Positions 42,254 through 50,497 are shown, numbered from the stretch's first letter. The stretch is 64,000 bases of DNA from CAVUAT01 sp963739545 (GCA_963739545.1 CAVUAT010000014.1:558001-622000); one strand, 5' to 3'. Numbers and translations: made by a program. Notes: generated by a model not told the origin, from the letters alone.

Positions 42254-43000
42254 CTACCAGTCCATGTTCTTCTCGTAGCCGGTGTCAATCAGAAGCCTGC
42301 CGTAGCGCTCCTTGAAGTTGTCCTTGAGGGGCTTGGTGAAGTAATTCTTCCAATCGCCGGAGATTCCCTTTCGCCAGTGCGAGGCCAGGTCCTCTTGCCC
42401 TCGGGCGCGACCCCCGCTCAGCTCCTCGAAGCTCGCTGACTCCATCGCCCGCTGAAGGCGTGTGAGCGGGACCGGCAGCTCGCAGTCCTCGATCAGGATT
42501 CTCTCCAGCGCCGACGAGTCGCCGAGCACGATGTCCTCGAATCGGTAGAAGCTCTCACCGGCCTTCAACCACGATTCCTGGATCTCGGCCGCGCCGGACG
42601 GCACCCATTCATCAAGGGTCACCATCAAGCCGTCGGTGACGCTGCTCGAATTGAGCTTCTCGCGGAACTCCCGCACCTCCGGTGCGAGCTGTTTGTCCAC
42701 GTGGCTGGTCTTGAGGCTGAAGTAGTTCGAGATCATCGTGTCGCGGAGGTCTCGAATGACGATGAAGCGACGCCAGTTCTCGGGCAGGTCAGCGGTGTCG
42801 AACTGCTCCTTGGTGACGTAGAGCTTCGGGTAGATCATTCCCTCGCGAACCGGCTCCTCGAGGAACTGCCCCAGGTCGGGCCGAGGCATCACGATCATCG
42901 CCTTGGCGGTTCGTCGGAGCACGGTGTCGATCCACGACGACCCCGCCTTGTAATGGGTCACGCAGAGGATGGCCGGGCTGTCGCCGTTGTCCATGCTCAC
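42254..43000 (-). CDS. PAPS-dependent sulfotransferase
   Basis: 248 residues from ATG 43000. The 5'-phosphosulfate loop CVTHYKAGSSWIDTVL near residue 13, the 3'-phosphate-binding IVIRDLRDTMISNYFS near residue 81 and the C-terminal RKGISGDWKNYFT place it in the sulfotransferase family. It transfers sulfate from PAPS to a hydroxyl, here most likely a sugar of the exported glycan or its lipid carrier. It starts 2 bases after the epimerase stop, so the two are co-transcribed. Confidence 0.9.
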   Translation of the reverse strand: MSMDNGDSPAILCVTHYKAGSSWIDTVLRRTAKAMIVMPRPDLGQFLEEPVREGMIYPKLYVTKEQFDTADLPENWRRFIVIRDLRDTMISNYFSLKTSHVDKQLAPEVREFREKLNSSSVTDGLMVTLDEWVPSGAAEIQESWLKAGESFYRFEDIVLGDSSALERILIEDCELPVPLTRLQRAMESASFEELSGGRARGQEDLASHWRKGISGDWKNYFTKPLKDNFKERYGRLLIDTGYEKNMDW

Positions 43001-43002
43001 AG

Positions 43003-43977
43003 TCAGGCACCGACGCGAGCGGCGAGTCGATCGTGGATCCAGTTATAGGTCTTCTCCAGCCCCTTGTGCAGGCTGATGCTCGGCTCCCAGCCGAGCTCCG
43101 CCAGTATCTTGGTGTTGTCGCTGTTGCGACCGCGCACACCCTGAGGCGCGTCGAGCTTGTAGTTGCGCTTCACCTCGATTCCGGCGATCTCCTCCACGAT
43201 GTCCACGAGCTGGTTGATCGTGACCAACTCGGTAGAGCCGAGGTTGAGCGGCTCGATGACTTCGGAGCCCATTATCGCCTGGGTGCCTTGAACGCAGTCG
43301 TCGATATACATGAAGCTGCGGGTCTGCTCTCCGTCTCCCCACACCTCGATCTCGCGAAATTCGTTCAGCTTGGCCAGCGCGATCTTGCGGCAGATGGCGG
43401 CTGGCGCCTTCTCGCGCCCCCCTTCGAAGGTACCCTCTGGGCCATACACGTTGTGATACCGGGCGACGCGCGTCCGCAGGCCGAAGTCCTCCCGGAAGTG
43501 GCGGCACATCCTCTCTGAGAAGAGCTTTTCCCATCCGTACCCATCTTCCGGCATGGCAGGATAGGCATCGTCTTCCTTAAGCGGCTCCACCTCCGGCGAT
43601 TCCTGCTTACCGGCCGGGTATGCGCAAGCGGACGAGGAGAAGAAGTAGCCCCCGACCTCCTCCTCCCGGGCGGCTTCGAGCAGGTGTGTATTGATCAGAA
43701 CCGAGAGCATGCAGGCTGCCTTGTTGTTCTCGATGAAGCCCATCCCGCCCATGTCGGCAGCGAGGTTGTAGATCTGGCTCACCCCGTTGACAGCCTGAAA
43801 GCAATCGTCCCGGCGCTGAAGTTCGAGCGTCAGGTTCTCAGCGTCGCTGTGGAGCTGGAACCACTCATCTTGGGGTTTGCAGTCGACCGCTCGTACGGAC
43901 TGACCGCTCTCGAGCAAGGACGCCACGAGATGGCCTCCGATGAAGCCCCCCGCCCCAGCTACCAGTGCCTCCTCCAT
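43003..43977 (-). CDS. GDP-mannose 3,5-epimerase-like SDR
   Basis: 324 residues from ATG 43977; a start at 43995 would add six residues. Extended-SDR cofactor loop VAGAGGFIGGHLVASLL, then the sequence AADMGGMGFIENNKAACM, almost diagnostic of GDP-mannose-3',5'-epimerase, SSSACAYPAGKQ, YGWEKLFSERMC (YxxxK), and the RYHNVYGPEGTFEGGREKAP region. It would turn GDP-mannose into GDP-L-galactose or GDP-L-gulose, a sugar donor for the glycan. Divergent from the copper oxidase gene, sharing a 164-base control region. Confidence 0.88.
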   Translation of the reverse strand: MEEALVAGAGGFIGGHLVASLLESGQSVRAVDCKPQDEWFQLHSDAENLTLELQRRDDCFQAVNGVSQIYNLAADMGGMGFIENNKAACMLSVLINTHLLEAAREEEVGGYFFSSSACAYPAGKQESPEVEPLKEDDAYPAMPEDGYGWEKLFSERMCRHFREDFGLRTRVARYHNVYGPEGTFEGGREKAPAAICRKIALAKLNEFREIEVWGDGEQTRSFMYIDDCVQGTQAIMGSEVIEPLNLGSTELVTINQLVDIVEEIAGIEVKRNYKLDAPQGVRGRNSDNTKILAELGWEPSISLHKGLEKTYNWIHDRLAARVGA

Positions 43978-43991
43978 CGGCGAAACGTACT

Positions 43992-44039
43992 GCACTCTTG
44001 GGCCGCCAGGCTACCGCACTTTTGGGCCGCCAGGCTTGC
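43992..44039. repeat. Two tandem copies of a 24-bp unit in the divergent promoter region
   Basis: GCACTCTTGGGCCGCCAGGC followed by TACC, then the same 24-base unit again with three or four changes (21/24 identical). It lies right upstream of the epimerase start and about 100 bases before the copper-oxidase promoter. Likely a pair of regulator-binding sites; the chance of an accidental exact period here is small. Confidence 0.6.
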
Positions 44040-44106
44040 GTGGACGGACGTCCTAATCCTCGGACCTTTAGCCGCGAAGACGATTTTGGACGAATGTTGT
44101 ACCGGT

Positions 44107-44135
44107 TTGACAGGCAATTTGCACCGGGATAGAAT
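44107..44135 (+). promoter_or_regulatory. Near-consensus sigma-70 promoter of the copper-oxidase gene
   Basis: TTGACA (44107-44112), a 17-base spacer and TAGAAT (44130-44135). The expected start of transcription, about 44142, coincides with a GTG in the gene frame, so the message may be leaderless or start 15 bases before the ATG at 44157. By far the best housekeeping promoter seen in this window. Confidence 0.75.
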
Positions 44136-44156
44136 CGTCAAGTGGATCGCGGGGGT

Positions 44157-47100
44157 ATGGGCAAACGGCTGCTGATCATTGGGGTTGTGAGTGGATGCGT
44201 GCCGCTGCTCGTGGCGATAGCGGGAGATCCCGGGGGCGCGTCGAAGCTCGCCGGACACGCACCCGCGGGCGCTGCGCAGCCCGCACACAAGGCAGATCAG
44301 GGCGCGCATCTGAGCGTCTTCGACGAGGAGGAGCTACCCGACCGGCTCAGCGAGCAGAGGCTCAGGGCGATGGAGGAGCACTTGATCGGACGGGCGCACG
44401 CCGCCGAGCATGCTGAGACGCGCGCCGCTGCGCGCCGCGCCGCGGTCGGGGTCGCCAGCTCAGCGCTCTCCTCAGACGCATCCGCGCAGCTGAGAGCGGC
44501 GGGTCCGCCGTCGCTGGTCGGCGAGTGGACCGAAGCCCCGTTCCAGGTTCCCGAGTACGCGATCCACACCGCGCTGCTGCCGACCGGGAAGGTGATCATG
44601 TGGGGACGCCCGCCGAAGCCGGAGGGAGCCCCTCGGCCCAATGCAGGGGTGGCGGCGCTCTGGACACCATCGCTCGGCACCGGAGCCGGCGCCTTTCAAA
44701 GCGTACCGCCGCCGGTGATCGACGTCGACGGCCCGGGCGGCCAACCGCCGGCCGCGACGCCCATCTTCTGCTCGGGTCAGTCGCTGCTGCCGGACGGCCA
44801 GGTCCTCGTCGCGGGAGGGAACCTGGTCTATCCCGACACGTTCCCTGACGACGCCTACACCAAATACGGCGGGCTGAACACGATCTTGACCTTCGACCCC
44901 TTCAGCGAGACCTGGACGCGGCAGCCGAACCTCGCGAGGGGCCGCTGGTATCCGAGTCAGACCCTGCTCCCAGACGGACGCACGATCGTTTCCAGCGGCT
45001 TAACCGAGGAGCCGCCCGGGGGCATCACCAGCAACGACCTGGAGGTCTTCAACCCGCCCCCGTCGATCGGCGGCCAGGGATCGGTGGAGCAGAAGCCGAG
45101 CGCCGACCGCGGGTTGGGTCTCTACCCGCGACTGCTGTCGCTCCGCGACGGCAACGCCATCCTGGCCGGGACCCGAGCCAGCTTCTCGGCGATCCTCGAC
45201 ACGGGGAGCTTCACCTGGGACGACCTGTCGGACATGTCGCGAGAGCGACAGGGCGGCAACGTCGTGCGGCAGTCCGTGGGCGCGGCGGGCTCGGACACCT
45301 TCACCGCGATCGGGGGATATGACCGGTCGGAGAGCCCGGGACCGTTCTACCCGGCCACGAACACGACCGAGACCATGGACGCCAGCCAGCAGCTGCCCTC
45401 GTGGGGCGCCGACGCCACGACGCAGGTCGCACGAGCGAACGCGAACACCGTGTCCCTTCCCGACGGATCGATGGTGACGATCGGCGGAGGCAGCGGTTTC
45501 GCCGTCGGCGGCGGCGGCGGCTATGTCACCCATGCGGACGGCAGGGCGCGCCAGGTCGAGGTCTATGACCCGACCTCGGAGAGCTGGCTGCTCGGCCCCG
45601 CCCAAGTGGAGGACCGCGCCTATCACTCCACGGCGGTGCTGCTCCCCGATGGGCGCGTCTTCTCGGCCGGAGACGACTTCCACACGGAGGAGCCCGGCGG
45701 CGACGCCAGCATCACCGATACGGCCGAGATCTATTCGCCGCCCTACCTGTTCAAGGGGCCCCGGCCGGTGATCGGCTCCGCCCCGACGGGGGTGCGTTGG
45801 GGCGACGACTTCGGGATCGCCAGCACCAGCCCCGACCTCGATCGGGCGGTGCTGGTGGCTCCCGGCGCGACCACCCACGGGTTCGATATGAACCAGCGCG
45901 TCGTCCCCCTTCAGCTGGTCAATAACCTCGACGGACAGGGTGTGGACGTCCTGGCTCCGCCCTCGGCGGGGGTGGCGCCGGCGGGCTACTACATGCTCTT
46001 CCTGCTCAACGACCAGGGCGTGCCGTCGCTGGCGAGCTGGGTGAAGATCGATCCGGCGGCCCCCGACCAGCCGGTGCTCGGTCCCCCTCCCCCCTCGGCC
46101 GACTTCAACGGAGACGGCTTCGACGATCTCGCGGTCGGAGCTCCGTCCGAGGACGATGGAGCGGTCAGCGACGCTGGGGCTATCAATGTGTTCTACGGGT
46201 CGGCAAGCGGCGCCACCGACGCCGGCAATCAGCTCTGGACTCGGGCCAGCCTGGGGGCCGGGCCGGCTGGGGCCGGCGACCGCTTCGGCGCGTCGCTGGT
46301 GACCGGCGACCTAAATCGCGATGGTTACGCCGATCTCGCCGTGGGCGCTCCCGGCGAGGACGTGGGCGGAGCCGCCGACGCCGGCGTCGTTCACGCCATC
46401 TTCGGATCGGCGGCGGGGCTGTCCTCGACTGGCAACCAGGTCTGGAGCCAGGACAGTGCCGGGATCGCCGATGCCGCCGAGTCGGGCGACGGCTTCGGCG
46501 CAGCCTTGACGGGCGGCGACCTCAACGGCGACGGGGCAGGCGACCTCGCCATCGGGGTGCCCTCGGAGAGCGTCTTGACCACGGCCGGCGCCGGCGCGGT
46601 GAACGTGATCTACGGCTCCGCCGGCGGGCTCGCCTCCGCCGGAAACCAGCTCTGGCACCAGAACAGCGCCGGGATTGCCGATGCCGCCGAGTCGGGCGAC
46701 CGCTTCGGCGCGGCCTTGGCGGACGGCGACCTCAACGGCGACGGGGCAGGCGATCTCGCAGTCGGGGCTCCCTCCGAGGGCGTGGGCACGCAGGCCGGCG
46801 CCGGCGCGGTCAACCTGATCTACGGCTCCGCCGGCGGGCTCGCCTCCGCCGGAAGCCAGCTCTGGCACCAGAACAGCGCCGGCATAGCCGAGGGCGTTGA
46901 GAGTGCCGACCGGTTCGGCACGGCGCTCGCCACAGGGAACTTGAACGGAGACACTCGCGACGATCTCGCCATCGGGGTGCCCTCTGAGAGCGTCGGGACA
47001 ACGGCCGGCGCCGGCGCGGTCAACCTGATCTACGGCTCCGCCGGCGGGCTCGCCTCCGCCGGAAACCAGCTCTGGCACCAGAGCAGCGCCGGGATCCTTG

Positions 47101-47576
47101 ATTCGAGCGAGGGAGGAGACGCCTTCGGGTCGGCGCTGGCCTCGGGGGACCTGAACGGAGACACCCGCGACGATCTCGCCGCCGGAGTGCCCGCGGAGAG
47201 CGTCGGAGCCACGGCCGGCGCCGGCGCGGTCAACCTGATCTACGGCTCCGCCGGCGGGCTCGCCTCCGCCGGAAACCAGCTCTGGCACCAGAACAGCGCC
47301 GGGATCCTTGATTCGAGCGAGGGAGGGGACGCCTTCGGGTCGGCGCTGGCCTGGGGGGACCTGAACGGAGACACTCGCGACGATCTCGCCATCGGGGTGC
47401 CCTCTGAGAGCGTCGGGACAACGGCCGGCGCCGGCGCGGTCAACCTGATCTACGGCTCCGCCGGCGGGCTCGCCTCGGCGGGGACCCAGCTCTGGCACCA
47501 GGAGAGCCCCAACGTCCTGGATAGCTCGGAACCTAGTGACCAGTTCGGCGCCGCGCTGGCGGCCGGCGTTCGCTAG
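44157..47576 (+). CDS. Secreted copper-radical oxidase (galactose/glyoxal oxidase-like) fused to FG-GAP repeats
   Basis: 1139 residues from ATG 44157; GTG 44142 is possible. N-terminal hydrophobic segment (LLIIGVVSGCVPLLVAIAG) with a possible lipobox Cys. After an Ala-rich spacer, residues ~120-650 form Kelch blades plus a galactose-oxidase-like C-terminal domain: FCSGQSLLPDGQVLVAGG (thioether Cys), GRWYPSQTLLPDGR (partner Tyr), RAYHSTAVLLPDGRVF (axial Tyr and His), and ATTHGFDMNQRVVPLQL (His). These are the four copper/radical ligands of galactose oxidase. Residues ~650-1139 carry seven FG-GAP (integrin-like) repeats with DLNGDG calcium loops. It oxidises a primary alcohol or aldehyde of a sugar, making H2O2, at the cell surface. 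Confidence 0.92.
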   Translation: MGKRLLIIGVVSGCVPLLVAIAGDPGGASKLAGHAPAGAAQPAHKADQGAHLSVFDEEELPDRLSEQRLRAMEEHLIGRAHAAEHAETRAAARRAAVGVASSALSSDASAQLRAAGPPSLVGEWTEAPFQVPEYAIHTALLPTGKVIMWGRPPKPEGAPRPNAGVAALWTPSLGTGAGAFQSVPPPVIDVDGPGGQPPAATPIFCSGQSLLPDGQVLVAGGNLVYPDTFPDDAYTKYGGLNTILTFDPFSETWTRQPNLARGRWYPSQTLLPDGRTIVSSGLTEEPPGGITSNDLEVFNPPPSIGGQGSVEQKPSADRGLGLYPRLLSLRDGNAILAGTRASFSAILDTGSFTWDDLSDMSRERQGGNVVRQSVGAAGSDTFTAIGGYDRSESPGPFYPATNTTETMDASQQLPSWGADATTQVARANANTVSLPDGSMVTIGGGSGFAVGGGGGYVTHADGRARQVEVYDPTSESWLLGPAQVEDRAYHSTAVLLPDGRVFSAGDDFHTEEPGGDASITDTAEIYSPPYLFKGPRPVIGSAPTGVRWGDDFGIASTSPDLDRAVLVAPGATTHGFDMNQRVVPLQLVNNLDGQGVDVLAPPSAGVAPAGYYMLFLLNDQGVPSLASWVKIDPAAPDQPVLGPPPPSADFNGDGFDDLAVGAPSEDDGAVSDAGAINVFYGSASGATDAGNQLWTRASLGAGPAGAGDRFGASLVTGDLNRDGYADLAVGAPGEDVGGAADAGVVHAIFGSAAGLSSTGNQVWSQDSAGIADAAESGDGFGAALTGGDLNGDGAGDLAIGVPSESVLTTAGAGAVNVIYGSAGGLASAGNQLWHQNSAGIADAAESGDRFGAALADGDLNGDGAGDLAVGAPSEGVGTQAGAGAVNLIYGSAGGLASAGSQLWHQNSAGIAEGVESADRFGTALATGNLNGDTRDDLAIGVPSESVGTTAGAGAVNLIYGSAGGLASAGNQLWHQSSAGILDSSEGGDAFGSALASGDLNGDTRDDLAAGVPAESVGATAGAGAVNLIYGSAGGLASAGNQLWHQNSAGILDSSEGGDAFGSALAWGDLNGDTRDDLAIGVPSESVGTTAGAGAVNLIYGSAGGLASAGTQLWHQESPNVLDSSEPSDQFGAALAAGVR
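46411..47460 (+). repeat. Five tandem 210-bp coding repeats
   Basis: The FG-GAP part contains a 70-codon unit repeated five times with exact 210-base period (TACGGCTCCG at 46611, 46821, 47031, 47241, 47451). Long stretches are identical between units, including ATCTACGGCTCCGCCGGCGG. Near-identity in DNA indicates recent internal duplication; copy number may vary among strains. Confidence 0.85.
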
Positions 47577-47635
47577 TGCCGCGTAACTCCATGGTTGATT
47601 CCGAATCAGTGGCATAGACGGTGAAGTGACCCCCG

Positions 47636-47810
47636 GCTCCGCAACCTCCGCGTTATGCCAGAGCCCGGCCGCGAGGGCGAGGAGGCGCAGGCCGATCCGC
47701 GCGCAGAGGCCCGGCAGGGTGCGTGCGCCGTGGCGCTCAAGCCCAAGCTGGCCCTTGGTCCAGAACACACGCCAACCTTGGAGTCCGCCGAGGCCAGATT
47801 GGCTGAACAC
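47636..47810 (-). pseudogene. Transposase C-terminal remnant (IS982/IS4-like)
   Basis: On the minus strand the sequence VFWTKGQLGLERHGARTLPG followed by LLALAAGLWHN matches the conserved end of IS982/IS5-type DDE transposases (LERHGART..., LALAAxIWHN). No N-terminal or catalytic part survives. It sits directly behind the copper-oxidase gene and marks old insertion-sequence activity. Confidence 0.6.
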
Positions 47811-47862
47811 GAAAGTGGGGCGGTGGCTTTAGCGCGATACTGCGCGGGCACGGCGCGCGGGT

Positions 47863-47979
47863 TTAATCAGAGATAGGTGTGGCCGCCGTCTGCTTGGTCA
47901 TCGCCGCCTGAGAGCCGAGCTTGCCCTCGTCGAACGCCTTCGCCTCGGCCATATCCGACACGGCGATAGCGGCTCCGAC
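47863..47979 (-). pseudogene. VOC-fold (glyoxalase-like) N-terminal remnant
   Basis: The minus-strand frame ending at 47863 contains VGAAIAVSDMAEAKAFDEGK and then LGSQAAM, matching the first strand/helix of VOC proteins (AVSDMxRAKxFYEGKLGL). The remaining ~90 residues and the metal sites are missing. A decayed gene. Confidence 0.45.
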
Positions 47980-48172
47980 CCGGCTGTCGCTGAGACTCGT
48001 AAGGCACTTCTTTTCTTCGGAGAGAATTCTTCCCGGCCGGTGGACCAGGGCGCACCGGACTCTATGCGCGAACCCGCTCAGCCGCTTAGTCGCCATGCAG
48101 CGAACCGACCGCCCGCGACAGGAGCCTTCGGCAGCTCGAGCGCGGAGGGCTGCGCCAGGCGGCGCGCCCAGC

Positions 48173-49051
48173 TCAGCGGCAGTAGCCGAAGGAGGTGATG
48201 GATCCCGACAGGGTCGGGCTCAGGTTGATCGCCGCCGCCCGCCATGTATGGCCCACTCGCTGGGACTCGGTGATGACCGGGGCAGTCACGCTGTTTGGGG
48301 GTGCCTGGAAGCCACCGCCTGCGGCCTTCACCTTCCCCTGGCAGGTCGGTGTCACGGCGGCGCTCGGAGGGAGGACAGCGCCGGGAGGGATCGCCGACGT
48401 GGCCGAGCGAAGGTGCGGCGTCGGGGGTCCCTTGCAGTACGAGTAGCTCGTGAGCTTCTTGGTCGCGCCACCGCTGTTGAAGCCCGACGAGGTCCATTTC
48501 GCGCCGGCCGAGGCGAAGCTCTCGTAGATGAGGACGAAGTTGAGGGGGCCGGAAAGCGACGGCGGGGTGACCGAGAATCCGCCGGCGGCCGCCTGCTTAC
48601 CAGCCGGGCAGGGCGCCGTTGCGGAGCCGGTGGCGGCGTTCAAGCCGGCAATCCCGGTCGAGGCGCTGACCTCCCAGATCTTGAACGGCTTCGGGCGGCA
48701 GTTGACGAGGGCGGTCATGTCCAGGCGAGGCCCGGGGTTGCCGGTGTCCTGGCGTCCTCCGGAGACCACCCAGGAGCGGGGGCCGCTGCGCCGCGACTCG
48801 TAGACCACGATGAAATCGGTTGCGCTAACGCCCGTGTCGATCGCCGCCTCGGCCGTGAATCCTCCCCCGGCCGCCTTGCGCCCCTTGGGGCAGGTGGCGG
48901 TCGCCGAGACGAGCTGGCCGTCTGTCGTGGTGGCGACGGTCGCGCTGCGCGTCTTCAGCTTGGCGGCCCCGGCCGGGCCAGCCGCCATGCACAACGCGGC
49001 TGCAGCTGCGACCAGCAAAACACCCGCCTTTTTTCCGCCCGTCAGCCTCAC
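48173..49051 (-). CDS. Secreted protein of three ~90-residue repeats
   Basis: 292 residues from GTG 49051 (GTG 49069 is possible); the further upstream frame is tRNA-derived. Signal peptide KKAGVLLVAAAAALCMAAGPAGA. Three similar domains each begin with a Cys-containing strand and Gly-rich turn: ATCPKGRKAAGGGF, APCPAGKQAAAGGF, PTCQGKVKAAGGGF. Each ends in a Cys-containing strand (VNCRPK, SYCKGP, GYCR). Each unit is likely a small disulfide-bonded beta domain. No known activity. The last gene before the tRNA-derived fragment C. Confidence 0.78.
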   Translation of the reverse strand: MRLTGGKKAGVLLVAAAAALCMAAGPAGAAKLKTRSATVATTTDGQLVSATATCPKGRKAAGGGFTAEAAIDTGVSATDFIVVYESRRSGPRSWVVSGGRQDTGNPGPRLDMTALVNCRPKPFKIWEVSASTGIAGLNAATGSATAPCPAGKQAAAGGFSVTPPSLSGPLNFVLIYESFASAGAKWTSSGFNSGGATKKLTSYSYCKGPPTPHLRSATSAIPPGAVLPPSAAVTPTCQGKVKAAGGGFQAPPNSVTAPVITESQRVGHTWRAAAINLSPTLSGSITSFGYCR

Positions 49052-49091
49052 CCGACGGGACCTTATCACCCTGAAATGCGAGGCTTCGAAG

Positions 49092-49128
49092 GGCGCCCGA
49101 CTGGACTCGAACCAAGTCACCTTCGGTT
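49092..49128 (-). repeat. Degenerate tRNA-Arg 3'-end fragment (copy C)
   Basis: GGCGCCCGACTGGACTCGAA on the plus strand, with later CACCTTCGG, matches the acceptor strand, T-arm and variable region of the tRNA-Arg(ACG) at 51222 with a few changes. Same orientation as copies A and B. Too short to be a tRNA. Confidence 0.55.
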
Positions 49129-49141
49129 GCATTAAAGCGGA

Positions 49142-49182
49142 TGGGCGTGCCTGCTTCGAACCAGCGACCTCTCGCGTGTAGG
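49142..49182 (-). repeat. Second tRNA-like 3'-end fragment (copy D)
   Basis: Minus strand reads like a tRNA 3' half: GGTCGCTGGTTCGAAGCAGG, then CACGCCCA, from the variable region through the T-loop TTCGAA. It differs from tRNA-Arg and may derive from another tRNA or be an older att copy. Confidence 0.4.
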
Positions 49183-49192
49183 CCGCGCCCGG

Positions 49193-49579
49193 CTAGCCGA
49201 GTGCCTCGACCGCCGTTGCGGTGTCGCCGTAGAACTGCGCCCGCGCGATCTTGCCCCCATCGATCTTGTAGAGCCAGAGCGAGTCGCCGCTGAGCTCGTT
49301 CCCGCTCTTCGTCTTGCCGACGCCCTTGACCGTGACGACGACGTGGTCGCCGTCAGCCTCGAGGAACTCCTGGGGGGCCGGCTCGACCTCCTCGAAGTGG
49401 GACAAGAACTTGCCAATCATCTCCTTGAAACCGTCCGGGCCCGAATAGGTGCCGCCCCACGGCAGGGTCTCGGGGATGACGATCTCGGCCGAGTCGCTCG
49501 TCGTCGCGACGGCGGCATCGAGGTCGCCCTTGCCGAATGCCTCCCAACCGCTCCTCACCAGGTCTGCGTTGGCTCCCAT
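49193..49579 (-). CDS. SnoaL/NTF2-like (ketosteroid isomerase-type) protein
   Basis: 128 residues from ATG 49579 with AAGGAGGAGAACG upstream. Single NTF2-fold domain: VRSGWEAFGKGDLDAAVATT, IVIPETLPWGGTYSGPDGFK, DGDHVVVTVKGVGKTKSGNE and LWLYKIDGGKIARAQFYGDT. The family includes isomerases, cyclases and ligand-binding proteins; the active-site acids are not conserved enough for a substrate call. Cytosolic. Confidence 0.85.
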   Translation of the reverse strand: MGANADLVRSGWEAFGKGDLDAAVATTSDSAEIVIPETLPWGGTYSGPDGFKEMIGKFLSHFEEVEPAPQEFLEADGDHVVVTVKGVGKTKSGNELSGDSLWLYKIDGGKIARAQFYGDTATAVEALG

Positions 49580-49975
49580 CGTTCTCCTCCTTGCGATCGC
49601 GTCCCTCTTCTGATCCCCCCGAGGACCAGAGGGTCAGGATCCCCGAGCGGTCGATCAATAAGGACACACCACCGAGCCGGCGGCCAATGTCCGCATTACA
49701 GAACCGGTCCCGCGGTCAGGACCAGTCACCCAAATCACGCGCCTCGTGGCACATGTCGCGCCGTCGGTGGCATTCCGGTTCGGGCTAGGCATCCTGGCCG
49801 CAGGGCCAGCCACGATTGACACTACTCCTACTGCGCGCGGTTGTGTGCGCCTAGTGCGCGGTTGTGTGCGACGGGCGAAGGCCGGTACTGGCCGGACGAC
49901 CATTGGAGCGGCTAGGCACGGTAGTCGGGGCGTCGCAAGCGGCAGTCGGCTTTCCTGCGTCCTCCTGTCGCCTCC
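49580..49975. other. Intergenic stretch without a recognised gene
   Basis: 396 bases with no convincing frame on either strand. It contains a 15-base direct repeat GCGCGGTTGTGTGCG at 49835-49849 and 49856-49870, separated by six bases. The composition resembles the decayed DNA nearer the tRNA-Arg gene. Confidence 0.6.
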
Positions 49976-50173
49976 CTACCCCTTCTCGGTCGGCTCGGCG
50001 AGACTCACCGCCCCCGCCGCAGGAGCGTAGATGCTCTCGTGCCCGTCATCCCAGCGAATGCGATAGCGAGGGGAAGGTGCCTCACTTACCACCTCCTCTA
50101 TGACGCCGGTCCGAGGCGACTGCTCGGTGGACTCCGCCTCAACCTTGACGCGATTCCCGACCTTCAGCTTCAT
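49976..50173 (-). CDS. DUF1918-domain protein
   Basis: 65 residues from ATG 50173 with GGAGGTGAAGAC upstream. MKLKVGNRVKVEAESTEQSP, then TGVIEEVVS and YRIRWDDGHESIYAP, is the SH3-like DUF1918 pattern (KVGDxV...GxIxEV...YxVRWxDGHES), a small actinobacterial family of unknown role. The length is as expected. Follows a decayed pair of genes. Confidence 0.85.
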   Translation of the reverse strand: MKLKVGNRVKVEAESTEQSPRTGVIEEVVSEAPSPRYRIRWDDGHESIYAPAAGAVSLAEPTEKG

Positions 50174-50342
50174 GTCTTCACCTCCGACTCTTCAATCCGA
50201 TTCGCCTCGTACGGGTGATACCACTAACTGGCGCGTCCACTGCCCGCTCACTTAGTCGAACGAGCGAGTACGCAACTGGCGGGTTCCGGGCGACCGGTTC
50301 GGCCAGGCCCTGGCTTCTTCGAGGGCTTCCGGTCCGCCTCGC

Positions 50343-50497
50343 TCACTGTCTGCGGGGTCGGCGAGAAAGCCAGCCACCAAGGGCGCCCAGAGCCAGGCCG
50401 ATCTCGGGGGGCCAATGGGACGTCGGTGGTCAGGCTTACGAGGATGCCGACCGCGAAACCCGGCTCCCCCGCGTACGGTTGCGGGTGCAACGCTCAT
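50343..50497 (-). pseudogene. Frameshifted remnant of a small membrane protein
   Basis: From ATG 50497 the coherent protein sequence (MSVAPATVRGGAGF, AVGILVSLTTDVPLAP, EIGLALGALGGWLSRRP) is split over three frames. One shift falls in a run of six C/G. It reads as two hydrophobic segments. The ATG overlaps the end of the SRPBCC pseudogene (ATGA), so the two were once an operon. Sequencing error at the homopolymer cannot be excluded, but two shifts in 150 bases favour decay. Confidence 0.45.

Noticed and set aside
46411..47460. CRISPR array
   Set aside because: The regular 210-bp repeats are coding FG-GAP units without short repeat/spacer structure; no CRISPR array or cas gene was seen anywhere in the window.
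46311..47810. Long minus-strand open frame (499 codons) over the FG-GAP region
   Set aside because: It is the antisense shadow of the repeated coding sequence on the plus strand; the GC-rich repeat removes stops in all phases. Only its first ~50 codons, a transposase remnant, are meaningful.
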